Part shown: positions 11,547 to 23,344 of the stretch, piece after piece
Layout of the letters: every line of letters begins with the position of its first letter
How positions within the stretch are numbered: position 1 is the first letter of the stretch
Source: Diphasiastrum complanatum
Taxonomy: Eukaryota > Streptophyta > Lycopodiopsida > Lycopodiales > Lycopodiaceae
NCBI GenBank assembly: GCA_029204225.1
Contig: CM055114.1
Span: 17,525,849-17,589,848 of the forward strand
Length of the DNA stretch: 64,000 nt
Direction: 5' to 3'
Notes under the pieces: generated by a model
Told to the model about the DNA's origin: nothing
The model's database searches: none
The model's input: only the letters and a program-made list of their open reading frames with translations
Made by a program: the position numbers and the translations under genes

Positions 11547-12765
11547 TGTAAACCTTTTGCAATAGATTCCGAAAAAATGTTATGAAAGCTCTACCAGTGC
11601 TCCTTTGCTCCCAAGTGAAAGAACTTCAGGTAGTTGCAGTCGGAACGGTACATCCTATAATTCTAAATATGATGGGAAGTACTTCTCAAGGTAGCCTCTA
11701 CCAGCGACAAGCTTGCCCACAACCAAAAGTGCCCTAATACCTGTTGAAAATGATTGCTTGAGAAGCCCGAAGATACATAAAAGGCAGCTACAAATCTGAA
11801 CCTAACTAGCTCACTCCATATGATATTCAACGATGGTGTAGATGCTCCACGATGTGCTCAAATTTCTCTCAACTCAGATGAACAATGTAATTTGCTAGCA
11901 ATTTTGCAAATCTTCATCTGCGCTCTGCTCTACTCTCTTCAAGAGTTGCAACTTTCAAAGTGCTTCCAAAGATCTCCAAAGCACCAACGTAGATTATGAA
12001 TGAAGCCTCTGAACCTGCTTGCGCTACTCCACCTCTCTATAGAGCTTTTGGAATCGCTGTTGTAGCAAACTGGATAACTATGTTCTCCTCATTAACTTCT
12101 CAATCTCATAGAAGTTATCTTACTTGCATTATGATATTACAACAACTGATATAAAATTGAAAAGGGTGTCGACTTGACCTGCTGCAGTTCCTTGTTGTCT
12201 CCAATCAAATGATGCTCCTTTGACTCTCCTCTATAAGCTACTTTGCACATTCCAAAAGCATATCGTTTGTCATCTCTGATGAGCAATTGCATAGCCTGTA
12301 TAAAACTTGTTATTAACTTCTATTGGAGACTAGTTTTGTATACCAGATTTTGGATTGTTATCACATCATTTAGCTTGAAATAAGTAGTTCCTTGCTCTAA
12401 CTCAGGACCTCAAAGGACGCGTTTAGGTGGTAGATATCCAAAAAAACTGTCCAGTACTATCTTGATAATTACCACTGTGATTGACATGATTTTCTTTACT
12501 TTCACAAGCTCACTAATTTCCTAATAAAATACTTTCCCTTCCAGACAACCCAATTTGTGTCCTTATCTTGGTGGTTTATGGCAGTGCAACTAACACTCAC
12601 CACAACAACTGAGGGTGGACAACTTATTCATTTGTAAAATCGTGTTCGCATATCTGAAAATCTTCACATGAAATTTCGTTGTTTTATCATTATCATTGTT
12701 AAAAATACCACTTGTGTACGAAACTTGCATACAGAGATGGAGATTTAGATGAGTCTTTTGTACAT
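11547..12765. other. Unassigned region between the LINE and R1 copy B
   Basis: No frame of note, no terminal repeats and no RNA gene. It probably consists of old, unrecognisable element remains. Confidence 0.35.
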
Positions 12766-14157
12766 CCTATTAGACACTTACAAGCATAGATCTATAAAGC
12801 TGACATACATGAGGACTGAGGCTCAACCTGAGGAAATCTTACTGCCACCATAAGACTATACCCTCACTGGATAAATAGCTAGTAGACATAATGACAAGTC
12901 AAAGAGCATCAAATGATTACGTTGTTTCTAATGTAGCAAATGCACAACCACATATAACTCCGACTCAGATCTAGACTCCCGTGACAAGGTAACATGCAAG
13001 CCCACACACACTCATGCAAACCAACACAAATAATAAAGTGTCAAATACATGCCCATAAGTCGTATCCTGTTGTACCAACACCTGTGCCACCTGTAGATCC
13101 GCTACTACACTGCTGGTCACCAAATCAGGTCCCCGACCATGGCTCTACACCTGCAACTAAGATGCCCTCATGTCCAAGCATATCCAACTATCCAATAAGC
13201 CCTGAAAGATGATCTCCATCCATTCCCCATGCTCCAAGCACAAGAGTCTACCAAGGACTCAATGAATGAATGTACACAAACCTCACCATAGGCTATACCT
13301 GAGTAGCTCGCCTATCTCCCAGAGATACTGATGATAGTCTGCCTCTCCTACATCCCATGTAGGCCCAACTTTCCATGCTTGACGTTGCCAACTCTGATTT
13401 GACCAGTATATAAGCCTCCCACCAAAGATCCTGTCTCACCAACACATCCATCATAGCGTCCAAGCGAAAGCAAATGCAAAGTAGATCCACTATTGTGATG
13501 AACAACTCACCCATGATCCATAACATATTAGGTAGGATAGCTCCAGAACCCTGTACCCTGTACCATCTGATCACCAAGTATCCATTACCCGCTAATAGCT
13601 CTCCAAGAATCTGTCCACCTGTAGTGCAACTAGACTCCAACTGGATCTAACCAAAAGCTGCATCCTGCTTACCAAATAGTGATGGATAGAAACAACATGT
13701 GATGCCAACCTGGAGACTACCATGCATATAACCATGCAGCTCACCTAATCACTCGCCAAAGTATCATTTGTCACTCCCTGAGCAACCATCTCCATCCCTG
13801 TTGGCTCACAACCATGGGCATGCTAGATCCACATCACCCCGTAATGCACTCCATGCCCTCAGGATATGTACCACCACTAGGTACACTCCATGCCACTTAC
13901 CTCCAAGTAGGCTTGACTCGTCCCTAGGTCACCACATGATGCACCAGCTGAAGATTATCATCCATACATCAAATGACATATCATACCTAAGCAACTATAG
14001 CATCTCCCTGAGTGCCACCCCAATGGACTCGTCATCCACATACTATGCTCACCTGATGTCTCCGATCCTGGTCACCATCCTACTAGACAAGCTGAACTCC
14101 AAAGCATCACCTGTTCCACCTGGCTCCCTGGCTATGTGCCGCCCGACACCATGCCAA
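12766..14157 (-). repeat. Repeat family R1, copy B
   Basis: It aligns with the reverse complement of copy C (about 23900-25600) over nearly its whole length and with copy A over 13450-14155. Only non-coding sequence is present. The sense strand, by analogy with copy C, is minus, so its 3' side lies near 12766. It ends at 14157, where Gypsy-1 coding sequence resumes, so R1 either inserted into or recombined with Gypsy-1. The 197-codon plus-strand frame across 13768-14361 runs through this repeat and into an LTR and is not a gene. Confidence 0.75.
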
Positions 14158-14192
14158 TTTATGTTCACTTATCGAAATTTGATGGTAGTCTT
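14158..14192 (+). pseudogene. Gypsy-1 fragment, left of Copia-1
   Basis: Once Copia-1 and one copy of the GTCTT duplication are removed, this piece is in frame with 18399 onward, giving HLSKFDGSLYYKLLKESMDV, which leads straight into the gypsy RT. It shows that Copia-1 landed inside Gypsy-1. Confidence 0.6.
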
Positions 14193-14874
14193 TGTAAAAA
14201 TTATAGCAAATAAGGATCCTAAAACACTTGAAATGATGAGGAAAACAATAGATTATGATTTCATAAGATTAGCACAAGTTGAACCATCAAAATCCATCAA
14301 AAATCTATGCTTGAACCTCACTAAATGGCCCAAATCCTTGAAGAAGGCTTCACACGTGTGAAAGTACGGCCTCCCACAGTCTGAGTACTGTACACCAGAC
14401 CTACATTCAATCCTATAATCATTAGTAATCACAAGTACTCAAACAATTATGAACATAGAGAGCAATTGCACCATTATGAGAGAAAAAACATGAAATTGCT
14501 TGATTGATTTTGGTGAGATATCATCACCTATATATACATGATCCATCACGGTTTTGGGCAGGTATGAGTAGCCCTAAACCTATCCCTAATGCTAATTTTG
14601 GTGGATCTTTCATCCCTACCAAGTTAGGGTTGGAATCTTGGAGATCCCTCAACAATGCAAAAATTACCAAAAATAGCTCCTATTTTTTCTCCCTTGTATC
14701 TAAGCATAATTTGGACTCATTCCAAAGGTTCTAACACTTAGGTCTACTTGAGAACATCCTTATGAATGGAATCCTATGCTATTTGGCACGTGTGACAAGC
14801 CACATCATGACCATCTAACTATTTACAAGTCATATGACCAAAACTAGTCAAGCTAGAATTGTGAATTTTTAACA
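14193..14874 (-). repeat. Copia-1 3' LTR
   Basis: 682 bp with canonical ends (sense TGTTAAAAATTC...TTTTTACA). On the sense strand a TATATATAGG box lies near 14530 and a CACACGTGTG palindrome at 14351-14360. It differs from the partner LTR only at 14356. Confidence 0.95.
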
Positions 14875-14885
14875 CTCCTCCTCAC
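14875..14885 (-). other. Copia-1 polypurine tract
   Basis: The sense strand reads GTGAGGAGGAG immediately before the 3' LTR. This is the plus-strand primer of LTR retroelements. Confidence 0.85.
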
Positions 14886-14888
14886 TAT

Positions 14889-16916
14889 CTAGCTTGGTTC
14901 AATCATTGCTTTACTAATCACTCCAAGTGATGATCTGAACTTCATAAAATGTGTCTTTTGAAGTGGTTTAGTAAGTAGATCAGCTACACATTCATTGCTT
15001 GGAACATGCTCCAAAGCAATCTCCTTGGCTTGCACCATTTCTCTCACAAAGTGATGGCATATCTCAATGTGCTTAGATCTTGCATGGAAGATTGGGTTAG
15101 ATGCAAGGTGTTGGGCTGATATATTGTCATTGTAGATGATTGGTGCCTCCTCTGAATCCATGATCTTTAGCTCCACCAATAATCTCTTGATCCAAAGTAC
15201 CTCCTTTGTAGTGGTTGTCAAAGCTTTGTACTCGGCCTCGGTTGAAGATAGAGATATAGTTTCTTGCTTTTTTGAAAGCCATGAAACCACACCTTCTCCT
15301 ATGAAAGTTGAATAGGCACTTGCTGATTTCCTATCCCTCTTGTCCCTTGCAAAATCTGAATCACTAAATGCATGAAGGTTAATCACATCTCCTCTATATA
15401 GAATCCCAAAATCCAATGTACCCGAGATGTATCTTAGAATCCTCTTAGCCTTTTTCCAATGGATATTCAATGGCTTTTGCATGGATTGGCTCAACCTACA
15501 TACACTAAAGCTAAGATCTGGTCTAGTTATAGTGATCCACATTAAGGAACCTATAAGTTGCCTAAACAAAGTGATGTCCATGAATGATCTTTCATCATCT
15601 TCATTTGGCACTTTTACATCTTGCTCCATTGGTGTGTCAACACTTTTGCATACTTCCATCTTAAACTTCTTCAAAAGACTTTGAGCATAGTTTACTTGAC
15701 TTATAAAGATAAAATCAGACCCTCTAAGTACTTCTATGCCTAAAATGAAGTGAAGACACCCTAGATCTACCATCTTGAACTCTAAGGATAGATCTATCTT
15801 GATTTTTTCAATACCATCAACACTATTTCCACTAATGATGATGTCATCTACATAAATGAGTAAAAGTACAATACCAACATCATCAAACTTAATGTAAAGA
15901 GTGGGATCATATTCACTTTGAACAAAAGAAAGTGAAATAAGATAGCAATGTAGTCTTGAATTTCAAGATCTCGAGGCTTGCTTCAAGCCATAGATGCTTC
16001 TTTGGAGATGGCATACTTTGTTCTCCATTCCATGCTTGATGAGCCCTTGTGGCTGCTCCATATAGATATCCTCTTCCAAAAAACCATTCAAGAAAACATT
16101 AGAGACATCCATTTGACATAGAATCCATCCAAAATGTGATGCAAGTGCAATGATTAGTCTTATTGTGACCATCTTGGCCACGGGTGCAAAAGTTTCCTCA
16201 TAGTCTATCCCTCTCTCTTGAGCATAACCTTTTGCAACTAATCTTGCTTTATGTTTGTTAACACTCCCATTTGCATTCAACTTAAGCTTGAAGACCCACT
16301 TGCATCCTATTACATTCCTTTGAGGTCTCTTAACAAGCAACCAAGTTTCATTCTCAATCTCGGCCATGAGTGTGCCTTGGAGTTCTTCAAGTATGGGTAG
16401 CTTACCCATAATTGCATATCCCTGAACCAAATTGTCAAATTCAAAGCTTAGTCCATTCAATATGAGTTGAACAAGCTCTTCATCCTTGATAGGGTCACCT
16501 ATAAAGGGTAGCTCTTTGTTCAATTCCTTTACTCTTAGGACAAAAGTATGTGCACTCTCTCCTTTCTTTTGATAGCTTCTATAGATTTGATTCTTCAAAG
16601 CTAACATTCTAGTTTGGTTCTTGGATTCATAGACCTTTTGCAAAGTCTCCCAAGCATCTTGAGCTGAAGTGCAATCTCCTACCTCTCTTAAGAGTTCATT
16701 TGCAACATTCATTTTTATGCAATGTAGTGCAACATTGCACCTCTTGATGTATTTGGCTTTTTCTTGAGGATGAATAGGTTCACCCTCCTTACCATTTACA
16801 ATTTCCATCAGATCTTGCATGATCATGATAGATTCCATTCTAACTTTCCATATGGAATAGTTAGTTTTGTTGAGCCTTTCATTAGTATCCAAAAGATATG
16901 CATTTATAGATGCCAT
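14889..16916 (-). pseudogene. Copia-1 gag-RT-RNase H fusion frame
   Basis: A single minus-strand frame of about 675 codons starts at 16916 (ATG) and ends at 14889. Residues 1 to about 185 are a gag domain (UBN2-like, with [13 protein letters not shown]). The frame then passes directly into RT ([32 protein letters not shown]), the catalytic IYVDDIII near 15850, and RNase H ending in the usual ADLLTKPL. The only break is a TGA at 15963-15965 where relatives have Trp (QASRS-stop-N). Gag zinc knuckle, protease and integrase, normally between gag and RT, are absent and the joint keeps the frame. That is best explained by a deletion before the last round of transposition, with mobilisation in trans. 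Confidence 0.9.
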
Positions 16917-17704
16917 GTAGTCTCCTAATCAAGGACTTGACACAAATGAAGGTTACTTCTATTGATTTGATTGAAGGTCTACCTTATCCCACTTCTTAGG
17001 GACCTGAAAAGATCAGTAATAGACTTCCTATAAAGATCTAAGAATGATCTCTAACAAAATCAAATCATAGAATACTAGAAACAATGCACTTGCTTGATTG
17101 AAGTAGACAATACTAGTAGAATTGCCCCTCTTTCTATAAAGAACATTAAAGCTTCCAAATGATCTGATCAAGAGTGAATTTCAGCAACCTAATATACTTC
17201 CAAAATCACTTGTAAAAGATCTAAATGGAACTTAATGAGGATGCAACACAATCTACTAGCAAAAAATGATCAAAATTAATGAAAAATTGATCTAATTTGG
17301 TGCATAAGTCAAGCAATGGTTGGACTGAACCTAAATCACTTTAGGAGGTGCCTACTACACCTTAGAACAGCCTTGAAGAGTCCCCAAAACTCTGATCTTC
17401 CCTCTCCTTGAATGCTAGAAAGCCTTCTCTATGAAATCACCTCCAAAACTCGCTTAGAAATCAATGCTTGGAGCAAGCAAAACTTGCTATCTTGGTAATG
17501 TGAATTGAATTCAACTTTGCCTCTGGTTTTAGACACCTAAACACCTGCAAATGAAGTCACACAACACCAATCTCCAATGTATTTGACTCACTTTGAGTTC
17601 TAGAATCAATACTAGTTGCTAAGATCCAATCTACACAAGATTTAGATCAAAAATTGTGATCAAATTGAATGCAAACCAAGGATTTAGCTCATTTCAACCT
17701 TTAG

Positions 17705-17716
17705 GCTCTGATACCA
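17705..17716 (-). other. Copia-1 primer-binding site
   Basis: The sense strand reads TGGTATCAGAGC directly after the 5' LTR. It is complementary to the 3' end of plant initiator tRNA-Met. About 790 bp of untranslated leader lie between it and gag. Confidence 0.95.
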
Positions 17717-18398
17717 TGTAAAAATTATAGCAAATAAGGATCCTAAAACACTTGAAATGATGAGGAAAACAATAGATTATGATTTCATAAGATTAGCACA
17801 AGTTGAACCATCAAAATCCATCAAAAATCTATGCTTGAACCTCACTAAATGGCCCAAATCCTTGAAGAAGGCTTCACACTTGTGAAAGTACGGCCTCCCA
17901 CAGTCTGAGTACTGTACACCAGACCTACATTCAATCCTATAATCATTAGTAATCACAAGTACTCAAACAATTATGAACATAGAGAGCAATTGCACCATTA
18001 TGAGAGAAAAAACATGAAATTGCTTGATTGATTTTGGTGAGATATCATCACCTATATATACATGATCCATCACGGTTTTGGGCAGGTATGAGTAGCCCTA
18101 AACCTATCCCTAATGCTAATTTTGGTGGATCTTTCATCCCTACCAAGTTAGGGTTGGAATCTTGGAGATCCCTCAACAATGCAAAAATTACCAAAAATAG
18201 CTCCTATTTTTTCTCCCTTGTATCTAAGCATAATTTGGACTCATTCCAAAGGTTCTAACACTTAGGTCTACTTGAGAACATCCTTATGAATGGAATCCTA
18301 TGCTATTTGGCACGTGTGACAAGCCACATCATGACCATCTAACTATTTACAAGTCATATGACCAAAACTAGTCAAGCTAGAATTGTGAATTTTTAACA
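17717..18398 (-). repeat. Copia-1 5' LTR
   Basis: 682 bp, identical to the 3' LTR by eye except for T at 17880, which breaks the CACACGTGTG palindrome to CACACTTGTG. Confidence 0.95.
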
Positions 18399-19530
18399 GT
18401 CTTTATTACAAGTTACTAAAGGAATCTATGGATGTTTTTGTGTGGGACTTAAAGGATTTAAAAAGTATTCCTAGCAAATTTGGAGATCACCGAATTGATT
18501 TAAAGGCAGATGCTCTACCAATTCGACAAAGGCAATACAGATTGAATCCCAAATATTCCCTGATGGTGAAAGAAGAACTAGATAAGTCTCTTGAAGCCGG
18601 GATAATTTATCCAGTTCTAAGCAGTGAATGGGTATCACCCATTGTGGTGCAGCAACAAAAAATGATTATCATCCTTTGCCATTTACAAATACGATATTGA
18701 ATAAAGTTGCTGGTTTTGAAAGATATAGTTTTCTGGATGGTTTTTCTGGTTACTATCAAGTTCAAATTAGACCAGAGGATCGAGATAAAATGACCTTTAC
18801 AACAAATTGGGGTACCTATGCATATAACATAATTCCATTTGGACTTTGCAACGCACCTGCCACATTTCAAAGAATGATGATAGTCATATTTTAAGACTTT
18901 TTGAGAAAATTTTTGAAAATATTTATAGATGATTTCTGTATCTTCAGTTCACATAAATAACATTTGGAGAAGCTTCAACAGATGTTAAAAAGATGCTAAG
19001 AAACATCCTTTCACTACATCCCGAGAAAAGCTACTTTGGGATGACTGAAGGCATTCTTTTGGGTCATTGAATTTCAGAACGAAGTATCGAAGTTGATCAA
19101 GATATAATCAAAGTTATTGATGCACTCTTACCCCCCAACCAATCTGAGGGAGTTAAGAGGTTTTCTTGGCCATTTGGGCTGTTATTGAAGATTTATTCAG
19201 TATTATATTGTTCTGGTAGCTCCTTTGAATAAGTTATTACAAGAAAAATGTTATATACGAATGGAGTGCAGATTTCTAGAAGTCTTTTGAAGAACTGAAA
19301 ATTAAATTAAAGACTGCTCCAATCTTACGACCCCTAATTGGACCAGGAAATTTCGTGTTTATGTGGACACCTCTTCTTTTGCAATTGGAAGCATTCTGAG
19401 TCAGAAAACTGGTGCCAAAAGAGATTATCCGATATATATTATGCAGGCAGACAATTATCTGCATCTGAAAAGAATTACTCTGCTATTGAGCGAGAAACTT
19501 TGAGAATGATTTATTTGATAAAGAAATTTC
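18399..19530 (+). pseudogene. Gypsy-1 RT-RNase H remnant
   Basis: Ty3/gypsy pol. The RT N-terminal part is DVFVWDLKDLKSIPSKFGDH followed by PIRQRQYRLNPKYS. After a frameshift near 18650 come SFLDGFSGYYQVQ, IIPFGLCNAPATFQRM and the catalytic FIDDFC. RNase H is recognisable to about 19530 (SASEKNYSAIERETL). Several stops and frameshifts make it non-functional. On the left it continues across Copia-1 to 14158. On the right it is cut by the 5' LTR of Copia-2. No LTRs of its own are visible. Confidence 0.85.
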
Positions 19531-20299
19531 TGTGAAAAATGCAAATAGGTTATCTATGTTAGTTGTAGGGGTCTTACATTTTTCTATGTCAAGCATCTTG
19601 GTGTAGAATATTGATAGGATCAAAATTGGCATAGGAAAATTAGTCAAATCCACATGTAATGCCTCTATTGAGCCAAAGTAGTGTAAGAGGTGAAACGTGA
19701 GCTAAATAGATTGTTGACAAGTGTTTTGTTTTAGTTTGATGTGTGACAAGTCAAAGTTCAAAAGGTCCAATAGAATTTAGAGGTGGAAGCATCAATGGTC
19801 CAATAGGATTTGAGTTATGCTTGAGAATGAACCAATAGAATTAAGAGGTGGATGCATTAGTGGTCTAGTAGAATTAAACAGTTGTAAATATGAGGTCCAA
19901 TCATGTTTGAGTTTGGATTAGCTCATGGATCTACTAGTATCATTGTACTACTCATTCTATGCTAAGTAATTTGGAGATCAATCAAGACTTTGAGTCTAAG
20001 TGTTTACTTGGTTTCTCTCTCTACCTAAGAACAATTGATTACATTCTCTCTCTACCCGAGAGTAGGACTTTTCCATACTTAGTTTTTTGAAAGAAAATCT
20101 TCTCACATGTGTGTATGTACTTTGGTATTGAGTAAATGCATGTGGTACTGTGTTTTTGCCTTTGAGGGTGAGATAGATCTTGAATCTTAATCTAATCTTT
20201 CACATTGTGCATTCAATCCAATCTTGATCATTGTGCATTCACACACTTTAGGAGATCTAAATCACACTTAGTGGACACTCCACAAGTGTGAAATTCACA
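19531..20299 (+). repeat. Copia-2 5' LTR
   Basis: It begins TGTGAAAAATGC at the point where Gypsy-1 RNase H is interrupted and ends GTGAAATTCACA immediately before the primer-binding site, giving 769 bp. Only one copy is in the window. Confidence 0.8.
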
Positions 20300-20312
20300 T
20301 GGTATCAGAGCC
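20300..20312 (+). other. Copia-2 primer-binding site
   Basis: TGGTATCAGAGCC, the standard initiator tRNA-Met site, lies directly after the LTR. A leader of about 730 bp separates it from the gag start at 21042. Confidence 0.95.
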
Positions 20313-21041
20313 TACCTAAGGTTACCATGCATTTCTCATCATTAGTATGGAAATTATTGCATCAATAGTGAGCTAGAAAGTGACTAGACTCATTTTCCTA
20401 GCTATCTTGTTTAATCTTGGATCAAAAGAGATCAATAGGGCATTGATTGGGTCTGACCTGGTATAGTACAGAATCAAGTGGTTAGACATGTGTGAGGAAC
20501 ATCCAATTTCAGTTTGAGAGTTCGCTTTCATATTTGATCCAAAAATCTTGTTAGATAGCTTGTTTGAAAGCTAGTTTTGTCTAGTTTTTGTAGCAATCAG
20601 TTTCATTCCACTTGGTTGAGCGAATCAGAAGTTATAAGCTTTTGAAGAGGGTTAGGTACGACACCTAGGCCTGGGTGGACACATTTGGTTTGGTCAAAAG
20701 ATTGCCTGTTTGATCTTAAATCACAGTTGAAAACTTGTCAATCTCATCTATTTGAGATCTAGGCACTGTTTTGAGATCTTAGCCATTTTGTTTCATACAA
20801 TATCATTGTATTTGAGTCAAATTTGGTTTGTTAGTGTATTTCACACATGCCAAGTGTGTTTGATCCTAACTTTGCCCATACTCCATCATTTCATGTGAAG
20901 TAGATCTAGTTTTAGAGAGATTGCTAGAGCTTGTGAGAACCATCTCACAGTTTGTTGCAAGATCTTGCATAGGAGTTGGTAGCACACCATTATTGGAGTA
21001 GCAACACTTTTTGTTCATCATTTGAGGTCATTTCACTTTAT

Positions 21042-23344
21042 ATGGCTTCAATGGGTTCATTCTTGTTGGAACCAAGTGAGGGATTGTCCACCTCCAATTA
21101 TTCAAGATAGAAGTTGAGGATGGAGTCCATCTTGATACTTCAAAATGTGATGGACATTGTTGTTGAACTTGAAGAAGAGCCTCAAGTTCTTCAAGAGGTT
21201 CAAAAATACAAGAAGAGAGCTAGGACATCAAGATGAATGTCTCTAATGAGATATTGAGGGAGATTGGTACTTGTACTACAGCCAAAGAAGCTTGGGATTG
21301 TCTCAAGACTATCTATGAGGCTAAGAACACCTCTAGGCTCCTCACTCTTAGAAATCAGATCTACCAAACTAGTCAAAAGAGTGATGAGAGTGTATCTAAT
21401 TATGTTTTGAGAGTCAAGGATATTCATAGGAAGCTTTCATGCATTGGTGACTCAATCAATCAAGATGAGCTAGTCCAAGTCATTCTCAATGGCTTGAGAA
21501 GTGAATATGACAACCTTGTCCAATTTTATGCCATTAAGACGGAGCTACCAAGTTTGGAGGTGCTTATTTCTGAATAATCAAGACAAGAGTACAAACTCTT
21601 GAGGATGGACAAGCTATCACTCAATCATAATGACGACAAAGCTTTATTTGCCAAGGACAAGCACAAAGGGAGGAGCAAGAACCAATATCAACAATCCTCA
21701 AGCAAGGAAAAAGCCAAAGACAAAGACAAAGATGAGGAGGAAGATGATTCCTCTAGTGCTTCTATATCTAATCTCAAGAAGAGATCAAGTGCTTTTCTTG
21801 TGGCAAGAAAGGCCATTATGCCACCAATTGCTTCAAGAAGAAAAATCAACTCAAGCAAGCCAACATCTCCAACGAGAAAGAAGACACTATTGCAAGTGAT
21901 GGAGAGGGATCTCTTATGGTCTCTAGCTTCTCATCCTCTCCTTTCAAGAAGGATGGATTATGGTATATCGATAGTGGAGCTTCTTCACATATGTGTAGCT
22001 CTAAGGACTCTTTCTCTTCTATTGCTCCTTATGATGGAGCCAAGAAATCAATATACACTGCAAATGATTTTGAATGTCCAATTGAAGGAATAGGGACTAT
22101 TCCCTTGAAGTTTGCACCTTCTAAAGTTCTTTCTCTTGCTAAAGTTTCTTTTTGTACCTAAGCTTACAAATAATCTTATTAGTGTTGGCCAATTGCTTGA
22201 TAATGGCCTTGATGTGAAATTCAATATTGATACTTGTACTATAAAAAAGAATGATGAGATACTTGTACTAGGATCTAGATTTGGAGGCATCTATAAGCTA
22301 GATCCAAGAGAAAGTGTAAATACTTGTATTGTTGCTTTTGTGAACAAGCTATCTATGGAGGAGTTATGGCATAGGAGGTTGGGACATCCCAACTACAAAT
22401 CCATGCTCTCTATGATCAAAGAAGCCAAAGCTATTGGCTTGCCAAAGTCATTTTCCAAGGAGATCAAGCCATGTGAGACTTGTTCTATTGCTAAATCTCA
22501 CAAGAAGCCATTTACAAGATCTTCTATCAAGAGTAAGCATCCTTTGGAGTTGATCCACTCAGATGTTCATTTTTCATCATCTATTACCGAGGGAGGAGCC
22601 ACTTGCTTTGTGACTTTTATTGATGATTTCACAAGATTCACTTGGATATATCTTCTTGATTCTAGATCTATGATGTTTGATCATTTCATTATTTTCAAAG
22701 CTGATGTTGAGAAGAAATTCTCATTAAAGATTAAAGCTTTTAGATGTGATGGAGGTGGAGAGTATATCTCCAACAAATTCCATGACTCTTGTGAGCTTGA
22801 GGGCATTAAAAGGAAGTTCTCTTGTGCGTACTCTCCATCTCAAAATGGAATGGCCAAAAGAAAGAATAGATCCTTATGTAAATGTGCCAAAGCCATAAGG
22901 ATTGAGGCATTTTTTCCAAAAGACTTTTGGGGAGAAACCATAAGTTGTGCAAATTATTTTTGCAATAGACTCCCACATATTGCTCTTGGACAAAAGTCAC
23001 CATATGAGATCTTATTTATGAAGAAGCCTAAGGTTGATCACCTTAGAGTCTTTGGATGCATATGTTTTGCCCATATTCCCTTGGAAACAAGGAAGAAAGA
23101 TGATCCTACTTCTTGCAAAGAGATCATGGTTGGATATTTATCCACCAAGAAGGCCTATAGAGTCTTTATACTCTCTACCTCAATTGTGATTGAGAGTGGA
23201 GATGTTATTTTTCATGAAGAGCAAAAATCCAATTTGGAAGGTGCCGAGATCAAGGCATCTCTAGATGCATCACCAACTATTGCTATTGAAGACAATTATG
23301 ATGTGATGGGGTCGAGAATTGAAGAGGAGTCTCCTCGGATATGA
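21042..23344 (+). pseudogene. Copia-2 gag-protease-integrase
   Basis: The ATG at 21042 opens a gag broken by a stop near 21105 and a frameshift near 21230. The gag core follows (21233-21577), then a lysine-rich stretch and a zinc knuckle, CFSCGKKGHYATNC, near 21790. The protease motif WYIDSGASSHM is near 21965. After a frameshift near 22140 the integrase frame 22112-23344 has the HHCC zinc region (WHRRLGHPN...CETC), the DDE core (HSDVHF, FRCDGGGEYIS, SPSQNGMAKRKN) and the post-integrase segment. In the last motif Glu is replaced by Lys (A-K-R where active copies have A-E-R), so the catalytic Glu may be lost. Translation ends at R1 copy C. Confidence 0.9.

Larger units (their letters stand above)
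14193..18398 (-). mobile_element. Copia-1: young, internally deleted Ty1/copia element
   Basis: Two 682-bp LTRs (14193-14874 and 17717-18398) flank 2842 bp. A perfect 5-bp duplication, GTCTT, lies at 14188-14192 and 18399-18403. The primer-binding site (17705-17716) and polypurine tract (14875-14885) abut the LTRs as expected for minus-strand orientation. The LTRs differ at one base that I can see (G at 14356, T at 17880), so insertion is recent. Gag is joined in frame to RT, with zinc knuckle, protease and integrase missing. Replication therefore needs proteins from a complete relative. It sits inside Gypsy-1. Confidence 0.95.
19531..23344 (+). mobile_element. Copia-2: 5' part of a Ty1/copia element
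   Basis: It has a 5' LTR, primer-binding site, gag, protease and integrase in the plus orientation, but pol stops after the integrase at about 23344, where R1 copy C begins. RT, RNase H and the 3' LTR are missing. It landed in the RNase H of Gypsy-1. Because the 3' end is gone, no target-site duplication can be tested. Confidence 0.85.

Noticed and set aside
13768-14361. 197-codon plus-strand frame
   Set aside because: It runs through non-coding repeat R1 copy B, a Gypsy-1 remnant and into the Copia-1 LTR. Equivalent sequence in copies A and C is not open.
14504-14734. Identical 76-codon frames here and at 18028-18258
   Set aside because: Both lie inside the two Copia-1 LTRs. They are identical because the LTRs are, not because they encode a gene.
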